From the NCBI RefSeq assembly GCF_030272615.1, contig NC_081410.1:569429152-569493151 (forward strand): a stretch of DNA of 64,000 nucleotides, written 5' to 3'. Positions 21,362-33,214 of this stretch are shown piece after piece. Each line of letters starts with the position of its first letter. Position 1 is the first letter of the stretch. This stretch comes from Cryptomeria japonica (Eukaryota; Streptophyta; Pinopsida; Cupressales; Cupressaceae). The position numbers were made by a program, and so were the translations under genes. The notes below the pieces were generated by a model. It was not told the origin of the DNA and did not search any database. It saw only the letters and a list, made by a program, of their open reading frames with translations.

Positions 21362-21775
21362 ACATAGACGCGATTTTACCTTACATAGACGCGATTCTGC
21401 CCTACACAGACGTGATTCCACAACACAGACGTGATTTAACACCTCACAGACGCGTTTCTGCAAAAAAATGTAAAACACAAAATCCTGCAAAGCACAGACG
21501 CGATTAAAATGATCACAGACACGACTTCGTGACACAGACGCGGTTCTGTGAGATACAGACGCGAATAAAAACCACAGACGTGAATAAAAACCATAGACGT
21601 ACTTCACAAACACAAACGTGGTTAAAAATGACACAGACGCGTTTTCGTAACACAGACGCGCCTTTCAGAAACCTGCAAAATGAAATATTGCCAAAACACA
21701 GACGCAGATCCAGTTGTCGTAGATGCGCCAGAAAAACAAAAATGCGATCCGAAAGTGCGCAGACGCGGGAATGTC
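21362..21775. repeat. CAGACGCG repeat cluster 2 in the Tat-1 leader
   Basis: About twenty copies of ACAGACGCG(A/G)TT and decayed forms (GACGTG, GACACG) lie 15-30 bp apart, ending about 80 bp from the primer site. Confidence 0.85.
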
Positions 21776-21853
21776 AAAAATGTTGTCGAAAATGCCAGAT
21801 CTGCAACTTCAAACATAAAATCTGCAACAAAGATGTTAATGTAAAAGGGACAA

Positions 21854-21873
21854 GAGTCCCACCGGGCGTGCCA
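21854..21873 (-). other. Tat-1 primer binding site
   Basis: In element sense it begins TGGCACGCCCGGTGGGAC, 3 bases inside the 5' LTR. It resembles the complement of the plant tRNA-Lys 3' end used by many Tat elements, with mismatches. The same position in Tat-2 has TGGCATG...GGGACCC. Confidence 0.7.
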
Positions 21874-21876
21874 AAA

Positions 21877-22660
21877 TGTGTATGGTGAAAATGGATAACA
21901 ATAATAACAATATTGAAAGGGTAAATGAATTCAACCACAAAACCCTAGCCTAACAATCAACAAAGATCCACCATAACATATGAAGATTACCTAAGACAAT
22001 GCAAATCACATGAAATCACAAAGATTATACCATCACATGTCCAATAGGGTTTTGATCTCCATTCTTCCTATCTCCATTGATCTTGCTTCATATATTTGCT
22101 CTCATATTTTATATGCACAAGAGCTCAACAAAGAACGGAATGTGGTTGCAAGTAGGATCGTAGTGTAGTCAAAATGATCATTAGAATGCTTCATTAGGGT
22201 TAGTGATTAGGGTTTGATAGTGAAGAAGACATCTCCTTAAATAGAAGACACAATATGAAATGGAGGGATAAGATTGAGAGGTGTAAAAGGAGGTCGGCTA
22301 GGATTAGAGGGTAGGTATAAGAAATAGTAAAATAATGAAAGGGGTAGGTAGTGTATGAGTTAAGAGATGAATGACATGTGTCATGTGTAGAAAAGGTTAA
22401 TGAATTAATTAAATAAATAAAGATTTATTTAATTAATAGTAGAAGTGGGATAATTAAATAAATTAAATATTTATTTAATTTAGGAAGAGGATAATTTAAA
22501 TAAATAAATGTATTTATTTAAATGAGAAATAAGGCTAGAAGAGGATAAATGAATTAATTAAATAAATAAGGATTTATTTAATTAATAGAAGAATTAAGCT
22601 TAGATAATTAAATAAATAAAATATTTATTTAATTAGACTAGACAATTTTAGGTGTCTACA
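21877..22660 (-). repeat. Tat-1 5' LTR (right copy)
   Basis: It is 784 bp with TG...CA ends, matching 6446-7229 with six substitutions seen by eye. A TATTTAAGG box on the minus strand at about 22235-22244 could be the TATA element of the element promoter. Confidence 0.95.
22235..22244 (-). promoter_or_regulatory. TATA-like box in the Tat-1 5' LTR
   Basis: The element-sense sequence is CTATTTAAGG, in the middle of the LTR and followed by sequence free of strong ATG context. It is a prediction from motif and position only. Confidence 0.3.
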
Positions 22661-22665
22661 CCTGT
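22661..22665. repeat. Target-site duplication of Tat-1, right copy
   Basis: CCTGT, identical to 6441-6445. Confidence 0.95.
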
Positions 22666-22776
22666 TATCTTCATTATCCACACAACCAGTTGATACCACT
22701 GTCAGCATATCATCTATTCTCCCATATAGGTTGTCTTTCTTTACTGGTTAACATCAATGACAACACAATGCTAACA
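22666..22776 (-). mobile_element. Right part of an older copia LTR fragment
   Basis: Read on the minus strand it starts TGTTAGCATTGTGTTGTC. This closely resembles the start of the Copia-2 LTR (TGTTGGAATTGTGTTGTC at 36153). It abuts Tat-2 sequence at 22777, where the equivalent Tat-2 copy continues uninterrupted at 29562, so this LTR belongs to an element inserted into Tat-2. Confidence 0.6.
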
Positions 22777-23584
22777 ATAAAGATGTGTGAGATTAAAGGA
22801 TAATGTGTGGTGGATATGAATGGAGGAGGAACTAATGCTTGCATTTTCCCAAAGCATGCATTGATATTATTTTTCTTTTAGCATGGTTAAGATCAAAGAT
22901 AGGAATGGAGGATGCATTTGGATAAGATTAGGGATATGAGATGGAGGATATGGATAGGCTAGTCAAGATCAAGGATAGGGAAGGAGGATGGACTTAGATA
23001 GGATGAGGACAGATGATTATGGATATGGATAATTCAAATTGTAGGATAACATGGATGAAGCTTATCCCCAAGTGTAGAGTGAAAGAAGATGGGGGAACTA
23101 CACATGACGCTTGTTTCAAGCATCTAGTTTCGTGGATAGTATATATGCTATAATAGACTGAGAAGACTAAGAGATGCAAGATGAATTGGGATCGACTTGG
23201 TAAATGGATTGGGATGGGAGACATGGATAAGTGGAAGTTGGATAATTTTGAGGCATGCATGAGCTATATGTGGATGGTTGAAAGGGTGATCCATGAACTT
23301 CCATGAGAATTTTCTCATACCAAGCTTTAAATTTTGGATGTAGATTTTGGGTAGCCATGTAACCTCAAAATGATGAAAATGGGGGGATAAGTTGGGATTG
23401 GATAGACTTGATCGAAAAAAAGTAATGAGATGATGTTAGATGAAGATGACGAATAGAACTTAGCAAATTTAGATTGGATTGATTTGATTTGATTTGATTT
23501 TCTTGGATCGGGTTTAATTTGGTTAGATTCGATTGATTTGGATTAAAATGAAACCTTGGCCCTTGGATTAGGAATTAGGTGAGG

Positions 23585-23898
23585 CATGAAATGATCCAAA
23601 TGATTAAACCTTCTTCTACTTAGGGTGGACTTACATGCCTAAGAAAAATAAGGCTAAAGAATCCAAATGGTTAAGCCTTCTTCTACTTAGGGTGGACTTA
23701 CGTGCCTAAGCAAAATATGAAAAAAGGATCCAAATGATTAATCCTTCTTCTACTTAGGGTGGACTTGCGTGCCTAAGAAAAATATGGAAAATGGATCCAA
23801 ATGATTAAGCCTTCTTCTACTTAGGGTGGACTTGGGTGCCTAAGCAAAATATGGCAAAAGGATCCAAATGATTAAGCCTTCTTCTACTTAGGGTGGAC
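23585..23898. repeat. 67-bp tandem repeat array in Tat-2 copy A, first part
   Basis: Four to five units of 67 bp contain GATTAAGCCTTCTTCTACTT and AGGGTGGACTTGCGTGCCTA. The array is interrupted by the solo LTR at 23899 and resumes at 24764-24930. Confidence 0.9.
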
Positions 23899-24758
23899 TG
23901 TTAGGGGTCCCACTGATACTGAGAGGGGGGGGTGAATCAGTATCTAACCGGTAATAAGAATTTCTTAAGTTAAAACTTGCAGAACATAATATAATAGTGT
24001 ACCAGTATGCAAGAAATAATGCAGTAAACAGAATCAAGAACATCCACATGAAAAGTACACCATAACACAAGATGTTTAATGAGGAAACCCGGTGTGGGAA
24101 AAACCTCGATGAGATTTGTGACCCACAATATTCACTCACTGGCCAATAAGAGAATATTACTTACAATAGGGGCCTGCACATGCAGGAAGGCCAACTGCCT
24201 AGAGCTCACTACTCAATGGGAAGTCACACTGACTTACAATAAGGATTATACTAATCCAATGACTTGTACTGCTTTACAATAGCATCTTCAATGCTAGATT
24301 TAGTACTAGTTCCTGCTTTGTTCTTTACATATACCCTTGACCTATATTTCGCACATTTGGTCTGCCTAATAATTTTCTTTATACTTCTACATTACTTCCA
24401 GAAATGTCTACAATGGTCTCCTTTATATATAAGAGTCATTTTACAATTTGCCAAGTCGACTTACAATAATAAACAAAATATTACATAACAAAAATCCCGT
24501 TGGCCTCTGTGCTGGTATACTTGTTTTCTTCTGTGTCGGTGCCGGTGTCCTGAGTGATCTGTTGATGCCGGTGCACTATCTTGTCGGTGTCATGCTTTGT
24601 CGGTATAATGTCTTGCCGGTGCCATAGGATTGCAAGGTTGCCTGTGTAATGCTTTGCCAGTATAATGTCTTGCCGGTGTCATAGGATTGCAAGGTTGCCA
24701 TCAATGACAAAACCTTCAATCACATACAATGTCTCATTGGAGTGTGCATATGCCAACA
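23899..24758 (-). mobile_element. Solo copia LTR inside the 67-bp array
   Basis: This is an 860-bp block. On the + strand it runs from TGTTAGGGGTCCC to TATGCCAACA, and in LTR sense it has TGTTGG...CA ends and the C-run/CTCTCAGTATC end. It is flanked by TGGAC (23894-23898) and TGCAC (24759-24763), a duplication with one change, and the 67-bp repeat resumes exactly after it. A 39-bp internal duplication containing ATAATGTCTTGCCGGTG lies at about 24604-24700. Confidence 0.85.
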
Positions 24759-24763
24759 TGCAC

Positions 24764-24930
24764 TTGCATGCCTAAGAAAAATATGGCAAAAGGATCCGAA
24801 TGATTAAGCCTTCTTCTACTTAGGGTGGACTTGCGTGCCTAAGAAAAATAGGAAAATGATCCAAATGATTAAACCTTCTTCTACTTAGCGGGGACTTGCA
24901 TGCCTAAGCAAAATAGGGCAAAAGGATTAA
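24764..24930. repeat. 67-bp tandem repeat array in Tat-2 copy A, second part
   Basis: About two and a half further units follow the solo LTR. Confidence 0.85.
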
Positions 24931-26639
24931 GGTTTTGATCAGCCCAAAATGATTAAGCAAAGTTACATGGGGGAGATTCTTTCCAAAGCACAAAAAGCCA
25001 ATTGATGATTGATTAAATATAATGGTCTAAATCAAACTTTCACAAAGTGTTGACTTTGGATTAGGATTGATGATTGATGATTATATTAAAGGAATATTGA
25101 TTGATTGATTGGGATTTTTGAAGATCTAATTAGGTTGATGTGCTAAGTCCTCGAAGGTGAGAAGAAAATGATTACGGATTGGAAGGAAGAAAAAGGAGAA
25201 TGCTACCCAGGAATGAATTGATGATGGGATAAAGATATTAGTTGGGGATTGATGACCATTTGGATGGATGGATGAAAATGGATTGGGAGGTTTAGCTCAA
25301 ATGGAGATGAAATAGAGGTTTGACAATAGGTTTTGGTCAAATTTGGGAATGTATTGGATGTTATCTACTATTGGCAAGAGAAATCAAGAAATGACGAGCA
25401 CATTGGCTAAAGAAACGCTTTATGACAAGCATGAAAGTGAAGGGGGCCTAGATTCACCCAACCAAAATTTCATTGGTTTTGTACAAGATTAAGACACGCA
25501 TTAGAAATACAACTTAGGCTGGAAGATGGAAACCATTCAATAGGCCTCTCACACAAATGATGCCTCAAACAAGTGGATAGATAGAGATTTTGGTAGCACT
25601 GGCTCCCCTTTATAGCGCACTCACTTCTCAGGCATACCATATTCTCTTATCCAAAAGATCCGAGGATATATAATATGTGGAATTCATGTCTCATCTTCAG
25701 TGGGTACATCAGAGGAAACTTCGGGGTATGCTCTGCTTCCCCTGCATTATGCATGTGGTATTTTGAGCTATTAAACAAGGTTCTTAGTGAAATTTCTAAG
25801 GGATCACCAATCAAAGAACAGATTCTCAAAGCAAGCCACTTAAGGCTCCAATTGAGCTTATCGAAGCAGGAAAGGCCCCCATATACATCAAATTCACTCA
25901 ACACCTCAGTTATCTAACCAACATATTTATATACAACTTGGAAAAATAGCTCGAGATCACGTTGGGAGAGTCGATATCCTCAACGTGTCCCAATTAGAGA
26001 TAACCTTGTGAGGTGATCAAAACCCCATCAAAAATACCTCTCACTACTAAAAGAAAAGGTGGGTGTTGTTGATCACCTTTCTCTTACACCCAAGATCCCT
26101 GAAGGCGAGGGGAGAGAATACTTGGTGCAATGGTGGGTCCACCATACATGCATGCAAGTGTGCAAGACACAAAAAAATGCTTTTTCTTTTTAACCCCAAA
26201 AATATGTTTTCTAAACTAAGGCATGAAAAAGAAATCTACTTTAGTGCAAAAACATGATTTTCTTCAACAAAGCTTCCTGCAACAATATTTAGTAGTTTAT
26301 GATAATTGATCTTGGAAATTCAAAAAAAAAAGATGCTGCAAACATAATATGATTAGCCCCAAAAATATTGCAAAATCAGTTTCCTTATAATTTTCTAAGT
26401 AATTTCAAAAAAAAGTTCGATAAAAAAATGATTTCATATGCTAAAATTATGTGCATTTAAAGTTCAAAAATAAAACTTGACTTTGAACATGTTAAAATAA
26501 TTTTTGAAAAATGATATAAAAATACCTAATTACAACCCATTTTATATCTCTGAGTCCTTATTCCAACGCATTTTGAATTTTGAAAATTTGAATTATGAGC
26601 TGAAATTTATGCTCATTTTACGAAAACTATTTTCACTAA

Positions 26640-27060
26640 GCGCACGCATCGATTTACAGGTGCACATGTCGATTCGCATGCACAGGCTCTGATTCACAAT
26701 TTTTAATGAAATATTCAAAAAAACAAATTAGGCGAAAGGATTTTTTTCATTAAGCGCACACGTTTTGATGCCTGCACAAGCACTGATTTGCTTGTGCACG
26801 TAATGATTTATAATTTTTTAATGAAAAAAAATAGAAATAAATTTAGGCATAAATATTTTTCAAACGGAGAGATCAAAATAGTGAAGTGGAGGCACTGATT
26901 CATAGGCAAACATGCTGATTGACCAAAAATATGCAAAATGGCAATTAGAAAAATTAAATTTCAAATCTTTCACATTGTTTGATGGCAGACACGTTGAATC
27001 AGTGAGGCGAACACATTGAACCAATGAGGTGGACGCGCTGATGTGGACACCGACGGGCTG
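26640..27060. repeat. Short CpG-containing leader repeats, Tat-2 copy A
   Basis: Irregular copies of GCGCACAC, GTGCACG and CGCTGATT-like words with TGATT lie close to the primer site. This matches the position of the CAGACGCG clusters in Tat-1. The equivalent stretch in copy B is 32695-33125. Confidence 0.55.
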
Positions 27061-27122
27061 AAGCTGAAAACTATGAGCTAAAAATACTAAAAAACTCACA
27101 CAAATGTTAGAAATAGGGATGT

Positions 27123-27142
27123 GGGTCCCACTAGCCATGCCA
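27123..27142 (-). other. Primer binding site next to the shared Tat-2 LTR
   Basis: In element sense it is TGGCATGGCTAGTGGGACCC, 3 bases from the LTR start. It corresponds to the Tat-1 site and to 33192-33211. Confidence 0.7.
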
Positions 27143-27145
27143 ATA

Positions 27146-28281
27146 TGAAACAAGGGAAAACCTATGCAAGGTTAGATGGTTAGTTTAAACTCAACTAAAC
27201 TTAAAAAACCAAATAAATTATAAACCAAGCTTCTTATACCTTGCTAGAGAGAGTTATCTCTTGTTCCTTTGATTGAGCCATTGGTGAAGCCAAGGATGCG
27301 CCCCTCCTTAACTTATTTGGATTAGCTCCTTGATTGGGATGTAGATTGCTCTCCACACAAAACAAAATTGGTTGGATTTGGATTGGATTTGAATAATGAT
27401 GGATATGGATTAAATGGGAGAAGATTTGGGCATTATGATGGTGTGATGGATGATTTTGGATTTCAAATTAACAACATAAGATTAGATGAGAAGTGGATGA
27501 TTTGTAAGGAAACGAGACTCCAATTTATAGATAGAGGGTGGCCAAAATAGAGGGCCAAGATTTATTTTCATATGAAAGGTTGAGATCGATTTGAGAGGGA
27601 GCACATGGATTGAGAGGACAAGGTGTGGGATTCAAGAGATATTTCTTGTCTCTACACCTCCCAAGGTTCATGGGGAAGAGCTCCCAAGTGCATTGGGAAG
27701 AAAAAAATAAATATTCAATTCTTTGGGTAGAGGGAAGAGGAATTAAAAATTCCAAAATAAGAGGATGTGTGGGAAGACTAAATGGATAAAGGAAATAAAA
27801 ATTCCTTGGGAAGAATATGCATGAGGAGATTAAAAAAAAATTAATTTCTTTGAAAATATCAAAGTGATTAGGGATGTCTAAAATATTAAGGGGACTGATT
27901 AGCTGGCTTGATGAGTGATTAGAGAGAAAGTGGGAAAGTTAGGAGGATGTGACATGAGGAGAGATAATGAGTGGAGAAATATAAAATTGGAGAATAATGA
28001 TAAGTATGATTAAGGAAGAATTAATTGGGCTAAGTGCAGATTAGGGAAAGTGATTTGTAGGAATCACTTTAGTTGTGTTAATTAATCAAAATTAATTAAC
28101 TAAGTGGGTTTTAGAAAAAATAATAGTCGAGGTGACTTTAGAAGAATGGGGAAATAATTGATTTATTGATAGATTAATTATTGGACCATATTTGATTTAA
28201 TTAACCTTAACAAGAAGCGAATTAACACAATTAAACTAGTTATTTATGTTGACAGGCTTAAATTTATTTTAGGTGTCTACA
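27146..28281 (-). repeat. Tat-2 central LTR shared by copies A and B
   Basis: This is 1,136 bp. On the + strand it runs from TGAAACAAGGG to AGGTGTCTACA. It has a primer site on its left side (copy A) and a polypurine tract on its right side (copy B). It therefore acts as 5' LTR of copy A and 3' LTR of copy B. Its right end is the same as that of the Tat-1 LTR (GGTGTCTACA). Confidence 0.8.
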
Positions 28282-28295
28282 TTTTGCCCCTCTTT
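28282..28295 (-). other. Polypurine tract of Tat-2 copy B
   Basis: In element sense AAAGAGGGGCAAAA, identical to the Tat-1 tract. Confidence 0.8.
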
Positions 28296-30394
28296 GATAT
28301 AGCATCATGAAGTGATTTTATATCAAAGAAGAATAAAACATAGTGGATTGAAAGAATAAGGACTAGTAGCATGATGCCCCAGTCATAGGTGAAATGAGGA
28401 AGGATGATGAGGAGGTAGCGGTATGCCCCCTCGAAAGGACATACGGGTTCCAATAACATAGGTGTGCTTTCGAAATGGATAAGAGGACTAGATAATGAAA
28501 AGATGGAGATGATGAAGGGGGAGTGAATTAAAAAATTGGAGTCTCCAAGATAAATGGGTGAAATAGGATGAACAAATGAAATGGATTGGATGAGATTTCT
28601 TGTTGTGGAGATGTGGAGAGATAACCTAGTTTTGATATTGCCACAAATTATCCACACCACTGATTATAGAAATTAGGATGTTTTGAGTATCTAAGCATGG
28701 ACTAAACTCTCAAACAATGGGTATCTCTATGTACACAAGTTTGTGAACATTGATGATGATGTAAATGTGATACTATAGGATCATACAAGAGAAACCATCA
28801 AACATGCCATACCACAAAAACAATGCCCCATTATACACTAACCAAGACCTATAGAGATATAGGATGATTAGGGAAGCCCTAAATAGGTACATGCTTGGGA
28901 CACAAGATAAAAACGTCAAAGCGAAAATCTCAATCATGACATATCTTGCGAAGAGTGGGACATGGATTTGGTTAGGCTGCCAGACATGGGAAGGATACAT
29001 CTCGATGGGCATGAAGATGGATTTGGATGAACTGTCAGACATAGGAGGATGCATCTCGATGGGTAGGGTATGGATATATTGATAGATGCAAGAGACAAGA
29101 TGGTGTGTAGGATATCTAGGTGAGAGGATTTCCACTTGGATTCTATTAACACATCATGGATGGGTTTTTGGATTACGTGTGAGTCAATATAAGCTTAGGT
29201 TGATGGGAAAATCTCAGTCTGATGGGGGTCATGAATGGATAGGATAATATGGAAGGGGGATAAATGATTGAATAGTATTGGATGGCATGAGGAATATGAT
29301 ATGATATGATATGATGAGATTGGTTTGTGGATATAGGATAAATGGAGGGGACCAATGACAAGGGAGAACCAAGGCTTGGTAAGAGGATGGATGGATGGTT
29401 AGATTACTTGGATAGGAGGTGAGGGATTAAGGAGATGGATGGTGACAGGATATGGAGAAATAAAGGATGGAGGATAGGTGGAATAGGGATCTAAGAACTA
29501 TGTTGCAAAGGAGTAAAATTCCCCACTAAAGGTAGTGCAATTAAGAATAAATGGATGGTGGATAAAGATGTGTGAGATTGAAGGATAATGTGTGGGATAT
29601 ATGAATAGAGGAGGAACTAATGCTTTCATTTTACCAAAGCATGCATGGATATTATTTTTCCTTTATCATGGTCAAAATGAAAGATAGGGATGGAGGATGC
29701 ATTTGGATAAGATGAGGGATATGAGACAGAGGATATGGATAGGATAGTAAAGATCAAGGATAGGGAAGGAGGATGGACTTAGATAGGATGAGGATAGAGG
29801 ATAATGGATATGGTTAATGTAGATTCTAGGATAACATGGATGAAGCTTTCCCCCAAGTGTAGAGTGCAAGAAGATGGGGGAACTATACATGACGCTTGTT
29901 TTAGGCATCTAGTTTCGTGGATTGTATATATGCTATAATAGACGAAGAAGGATAAGAGATGTGAGATGAATTGAAATTGACCTGGTAAATGGGCTGGGAT
30001 GGGAGACATGGATAGGTGGAAGTTAGATATTTTTGAGGCATGTATGAGCTAGATGTGGATGGTTAATAGGGTGATCCATGAACTTCCATGAGAATTTTCT
30101 CATACCAAGATTTGAAGTTTGGATGTGGATTTTGGGTAGCCATGTAACCTCAAAATGCTGAGAATGGAGGGATAAGTTGGGATTGGATAGACTTGATCAA
30201 AAAAAAGTAATGAGATGATGTCAGATGAAGATGAGGAGTAGGAATTAGTAACTTTAGATTGGATTGATTTGATTTAATTTGATTTTCTTGAATCGGGTTG
30301 AATCTATTTAGATTGGATTGATTCTTTGGTTAAGACAAGATTTATATGGATTAAAATGAAACTTTAGCCCTTGGATTTGGACTTAAGTGAGGCG

Positions 30395-31065
30395 TGAAAG
30401 GATCTAAATGATCAAACCTTCTTCTAATTAGGGTGGACTTATGTGCCTAAGCAAAATAAGGAAAAAGAATCCAGATAGTTAAGCCTTCTTCTACTTAGGG
30501 TGGACTTACGTGCCTAAGAAAAATATGGAAAAAGGATCCAAATGATTAATCCTTCTTCTACTTAGGGTGGACTTGCATTCCTAATATGAATATGGAAAAA
30601 GGACCCAAATGATTAAGCCTTCTTCTACTTAGGGTGGACTTGTGTGCCTACGAAAAATATGGCAAAAGTTTCCAAATGATTAAGCATTCTTCTACTTAGG
30701 GTGGAATTGCGCGCCTAAGAAAAATATGGCAAAAGGATCCAAATGATTAAGCCTTCTTCTACTTAGGGTGGACTTACGTTCCTAAGCCAAATATGGCAAA
30801 AGGATCCAAATGATTAAGCCTTCTACTTAGGGTGGACTTGTGTGCATAAGTAAAATAGGGAAAATGGATCCAAATGATTAAGCCTTCTTCTACTTAGGGT
30901 GGATTTGCATTCCTAAGAAAAATAGGGAAAAAGGACCCAAATGATTAAGTCTTCTTCTACTTACAGTAGACTTGCATGCCTAAACAAAATAGGGAAAATG
31001 AAACAAATGATTAAGCCTTCTTCTACTTAGGGTGGACTTTCTTGCCTAAGCAAAATAGGGAAAAA
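30395..31065. repeat. 67-bp tandem repeat array in Tat-2 copy B
   Basis: About ten units contain GATTAAGCCTTCTTCTACTT and AGGGTGGACTTGCGTGCCTA with point changes and one shorter unit. This is the same array as in copy A but uninterrupted and longer. Confidence 0.9.
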
Positions 31066-32694
31066 GGATTAAGGTTTTGATCAACCCAAATTGATTAAGA
31101 GAAGGCATTTGGGGGATATTTTCCCAAAGCACAAAAAGCCAATTGATGATCGATTAAACAAAATGGTCTAAATCAAACTTTCACAAAGTATTGACTTTGG
31201 ATTAGGATTGATGTTGGATGATTGGATTAAAGGAATATTGATTGATTGTGGATTGATGGAAGGAAGAAGAAAGGGAATGCTACCTAGGAATGGATTAATT
31301 ATGGGATAAAGATATTAGTTGGGGATTGATGATTGTTTGGATGGATGAAAACTGATTAGGAGGTTTAGCTCAAATGGAGATGAAATAGAGATTTGATAGT
31401 AGGGTTTTGTAAAAGAAATTGTCAAATTTGGGAATGTTTTCGATGTTATCTACTCTTGGAAAGAGAAATCAAACAATGATGAGCACATTGGCCAAATAAA
31501 TGCTTTATGACAAGCATGAAAGTGAAGGAGTCTTAGATTAGCCCACAAAAAAATTCACTAGTTTTGTACAAGATGAATACATGCATTAGACATAAAACTT
31601 AGGCTGGAAGATGGAAACCATTCAATATCCCTCTCACAGAAGTGATACCTCAAACAAGCACATGGATAGAGATTTTGGTAGTGCTAGATCTCCCTTACAG
31701 CGCACTCACTTCTTGGGCATACCAAATTTTCTTATCTCAAAGATCCAAGGATCTATTATATGGGAAATTTCTGTCTCATCTTAATTGGGTACATGAGAGG
31801 TAACTTCGGGGTATAATTTGCATCCCCTACACTATGCATGTGGGATCTTGAGCTACTAAACAAGGTTCTTAGTGAAATTTCTAAGGGATCACCAATCCAA
31901 CAATAGATTATTGAAGCAAGCCATTTAAGGCTCTAACTAATCTTATCGATATAGGGAAGGCCCCCACATACGTCGAATTCACTCAGCATCTCAACCATCT
32001 GACTAGCATATTTATATAGTGGCACAAAAAACATGCCCGAGATCATGCTGAGAGAGTTGATATCCCCAACGTGTCCCAATTCGAGATACTCTTGTGAGGT
32101 GATCAAATCCCCATCAAGAATACCCCTCAATACTAAAAGAAAAGGTAGGTGTTGTTGATCACCTTTCTCTTACACCCAAGATCCACAAAGGCAAGGGGAG
32201 AGGATACTTTGTGCAATGGTGGGTTTACCCTACACACATGCAAGTGCACAAGACAGAAAACATACTTGTTCTTTTTAACCCCCAAAATATGTTTGCTAAA
32301 CTAAGGCATGAAAAAGAAATCTACTTTAATGGAAAAACATGATTTTCTTAGATAAAAGATCCTGCAACAATGATTAGTAGTTTATGATAATTGATCTTGG
32401 GTATTCGAAAAAAAGAAGAAGCTACAAACATAATATGATTATCCCAAAAAAAATTGCAAAATTAGTTTCCTTATGATTTTCTAGGTAATTTAAAAAAAAA
32501 GTTGGATTATGTGCATTTAAAGTTCACAAATAAAGCTTGACTTTAAACGTGTTAAAATAATTTTTGAAAAATGATATTCAAAATATAATGACAACCCATT
32601 TTATATCTCTGGGTCCTTTTTCTAATACATTTTGAATTTCTAAAATCTGACACTCGAGCTAAAAGTTATACTCATTTTATGAAAACTAGTTTTT

Positions 32695-33125
32695 CACTAA
32701 GCGTGCACATTGATTCATAGACGCACATGCTGATTTATGTGCTCAGGCGCTTATTCACAATTTTAAATGAAAAAAAAAATTTAGGAGGGAGGATTTTTAC
32801 ATTAAGCGCACATGTTTTGATGCCTGCATAGGTGCCGATTCGCTTGTGCACGCATTTTGACACCTTTGCAGGTGCTAATTCACTTGTGCACGCGTTGATT
32901 TATTATTTTTTGATGAAAAAATTTGAAAAGAAAGTTAGGAAGGAACATTTTTCAAATAGAGACATCAAAAGAATGAACTGGAGGTGCTGAATCATAGGCG
33001 AACACGCTGATTGACCAAAAACCTACAAAATAGTGATCAGAAAATTTAAATTTAGAATCTCTTACATCGTTTGATGGCAGACGTGCGGAACCAGTGAGGC
33101 GTATGTTCTGATGTGCAGGCCAACA
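32695..33125. repeat. Short CpG-containing leader repeats, Tat-2 copy B
   Basis: This is the equivalent of 26640-27060, with words such as GCACATG, GTGCACGCG and GCTGATT near the primer site. Confidence 0.5.
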
Positions 33126-33191
33126 TGCTGAAGTGGAAAACTGTGATCTAAAAACACTAAAAAATCACACATATGTTAGAAATAGGGACAT

Positions 33192-33211
33192 GGGTCCCAT
33201 CAAGCATGCCA
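33192..33211 (-). other. Primer binding site of Tat-2 copy B
   Basis: In element sense it starts TGGCATGCTTGATGGGACC, 3 bases from the LTR at 33215. Confidence 0.7.
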
Positions 33212-33214
33212 AAA

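Larger units (their letters stand above)
19320..21876 (-). other. Tat-1 leader (5' untranslated region)
   Basis: About 2.56 kb lies between the primer site and the gag ATG. It holds two clusters of a CAGACGCG repeat (listed separately), a T/A-rich run and a moderately GC-rich block at about 20384-20730. That block has inverted repeats such as GTAGGGGTTACGCCCTAC. A 208-codon minus-strand frame (19938-19312) ends 5 bp inside gag but shows no known domain. Confidence 0.7.
6446..22660 (-). mobile_element. Tat-1: complete Ty3/gypsy Tat/Ogre-type LTR retrotransposon
   Basis: This is a 16,215-bp element with two 784-bp LTRs, a perfect 5-bp duplication (CCTGT), a primer site, a polypurine tract, gag and a full pol, all on the minus strand. 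Pol contains a second RNase H before integrase, which marks the Tat/Ogre group. The long leader (2.5 kb) and the long region between pol and the 3' LTR (4.6 kb, with an antisense gene) also fit that group. By eye the two LTRs differ at 6 of 784 positions with no gaps, so the insertion is young compared with the other elements here. Coding frames carry stops, frameshifts and two lost catalytic aspartates, so this copy cannot be autonomous. Confidence 0.95.
22777..27145 (-). mobile_element. Tat-2 internal region, copy A (non-coding, truncated)
   Basis: The sequence from 22777 to 27145 matches 29562-33214 along its length, apart from an inserted solo LTR. It has no gag or pol. It ends at 27123-27142 in a primer site next to the LTR at 27146, so it is the internal region of a Tat-like non-autonomous element on the minus strand. 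Its other end is cut by the copia LTR at 22776. A (GATTT)n tract lies at about 23472-23501. Confidence 0.8.
28282..33214 (-). mobile_element. Tat-2 internal region, copy B (non-coding)
   Basis: A 4.9-kb internal region lies between a polypurine tract (28282) and a primer site (33192-33211), with no gag, protease, RT or integrase on either strand. This is the structure of a large retrotransposon derivative (LARD). From about 28380 to 30060 the + strand is rich in GGAT and GGATGG words. The stretch after the tract resembles the same region of Tat-1 (ATGCCCCCTCGA occurs in both), so Tat-1-like elements probably supplied the proteins. Confidence 0.8.

Noticed and set aside
27868-28281. Start of a separate gypsy element at the LTR edge
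   Set aside because: The primer site at 27123 and polypurine tract at 28282 show that this is the shared Tat-2 LTR, not a new element.
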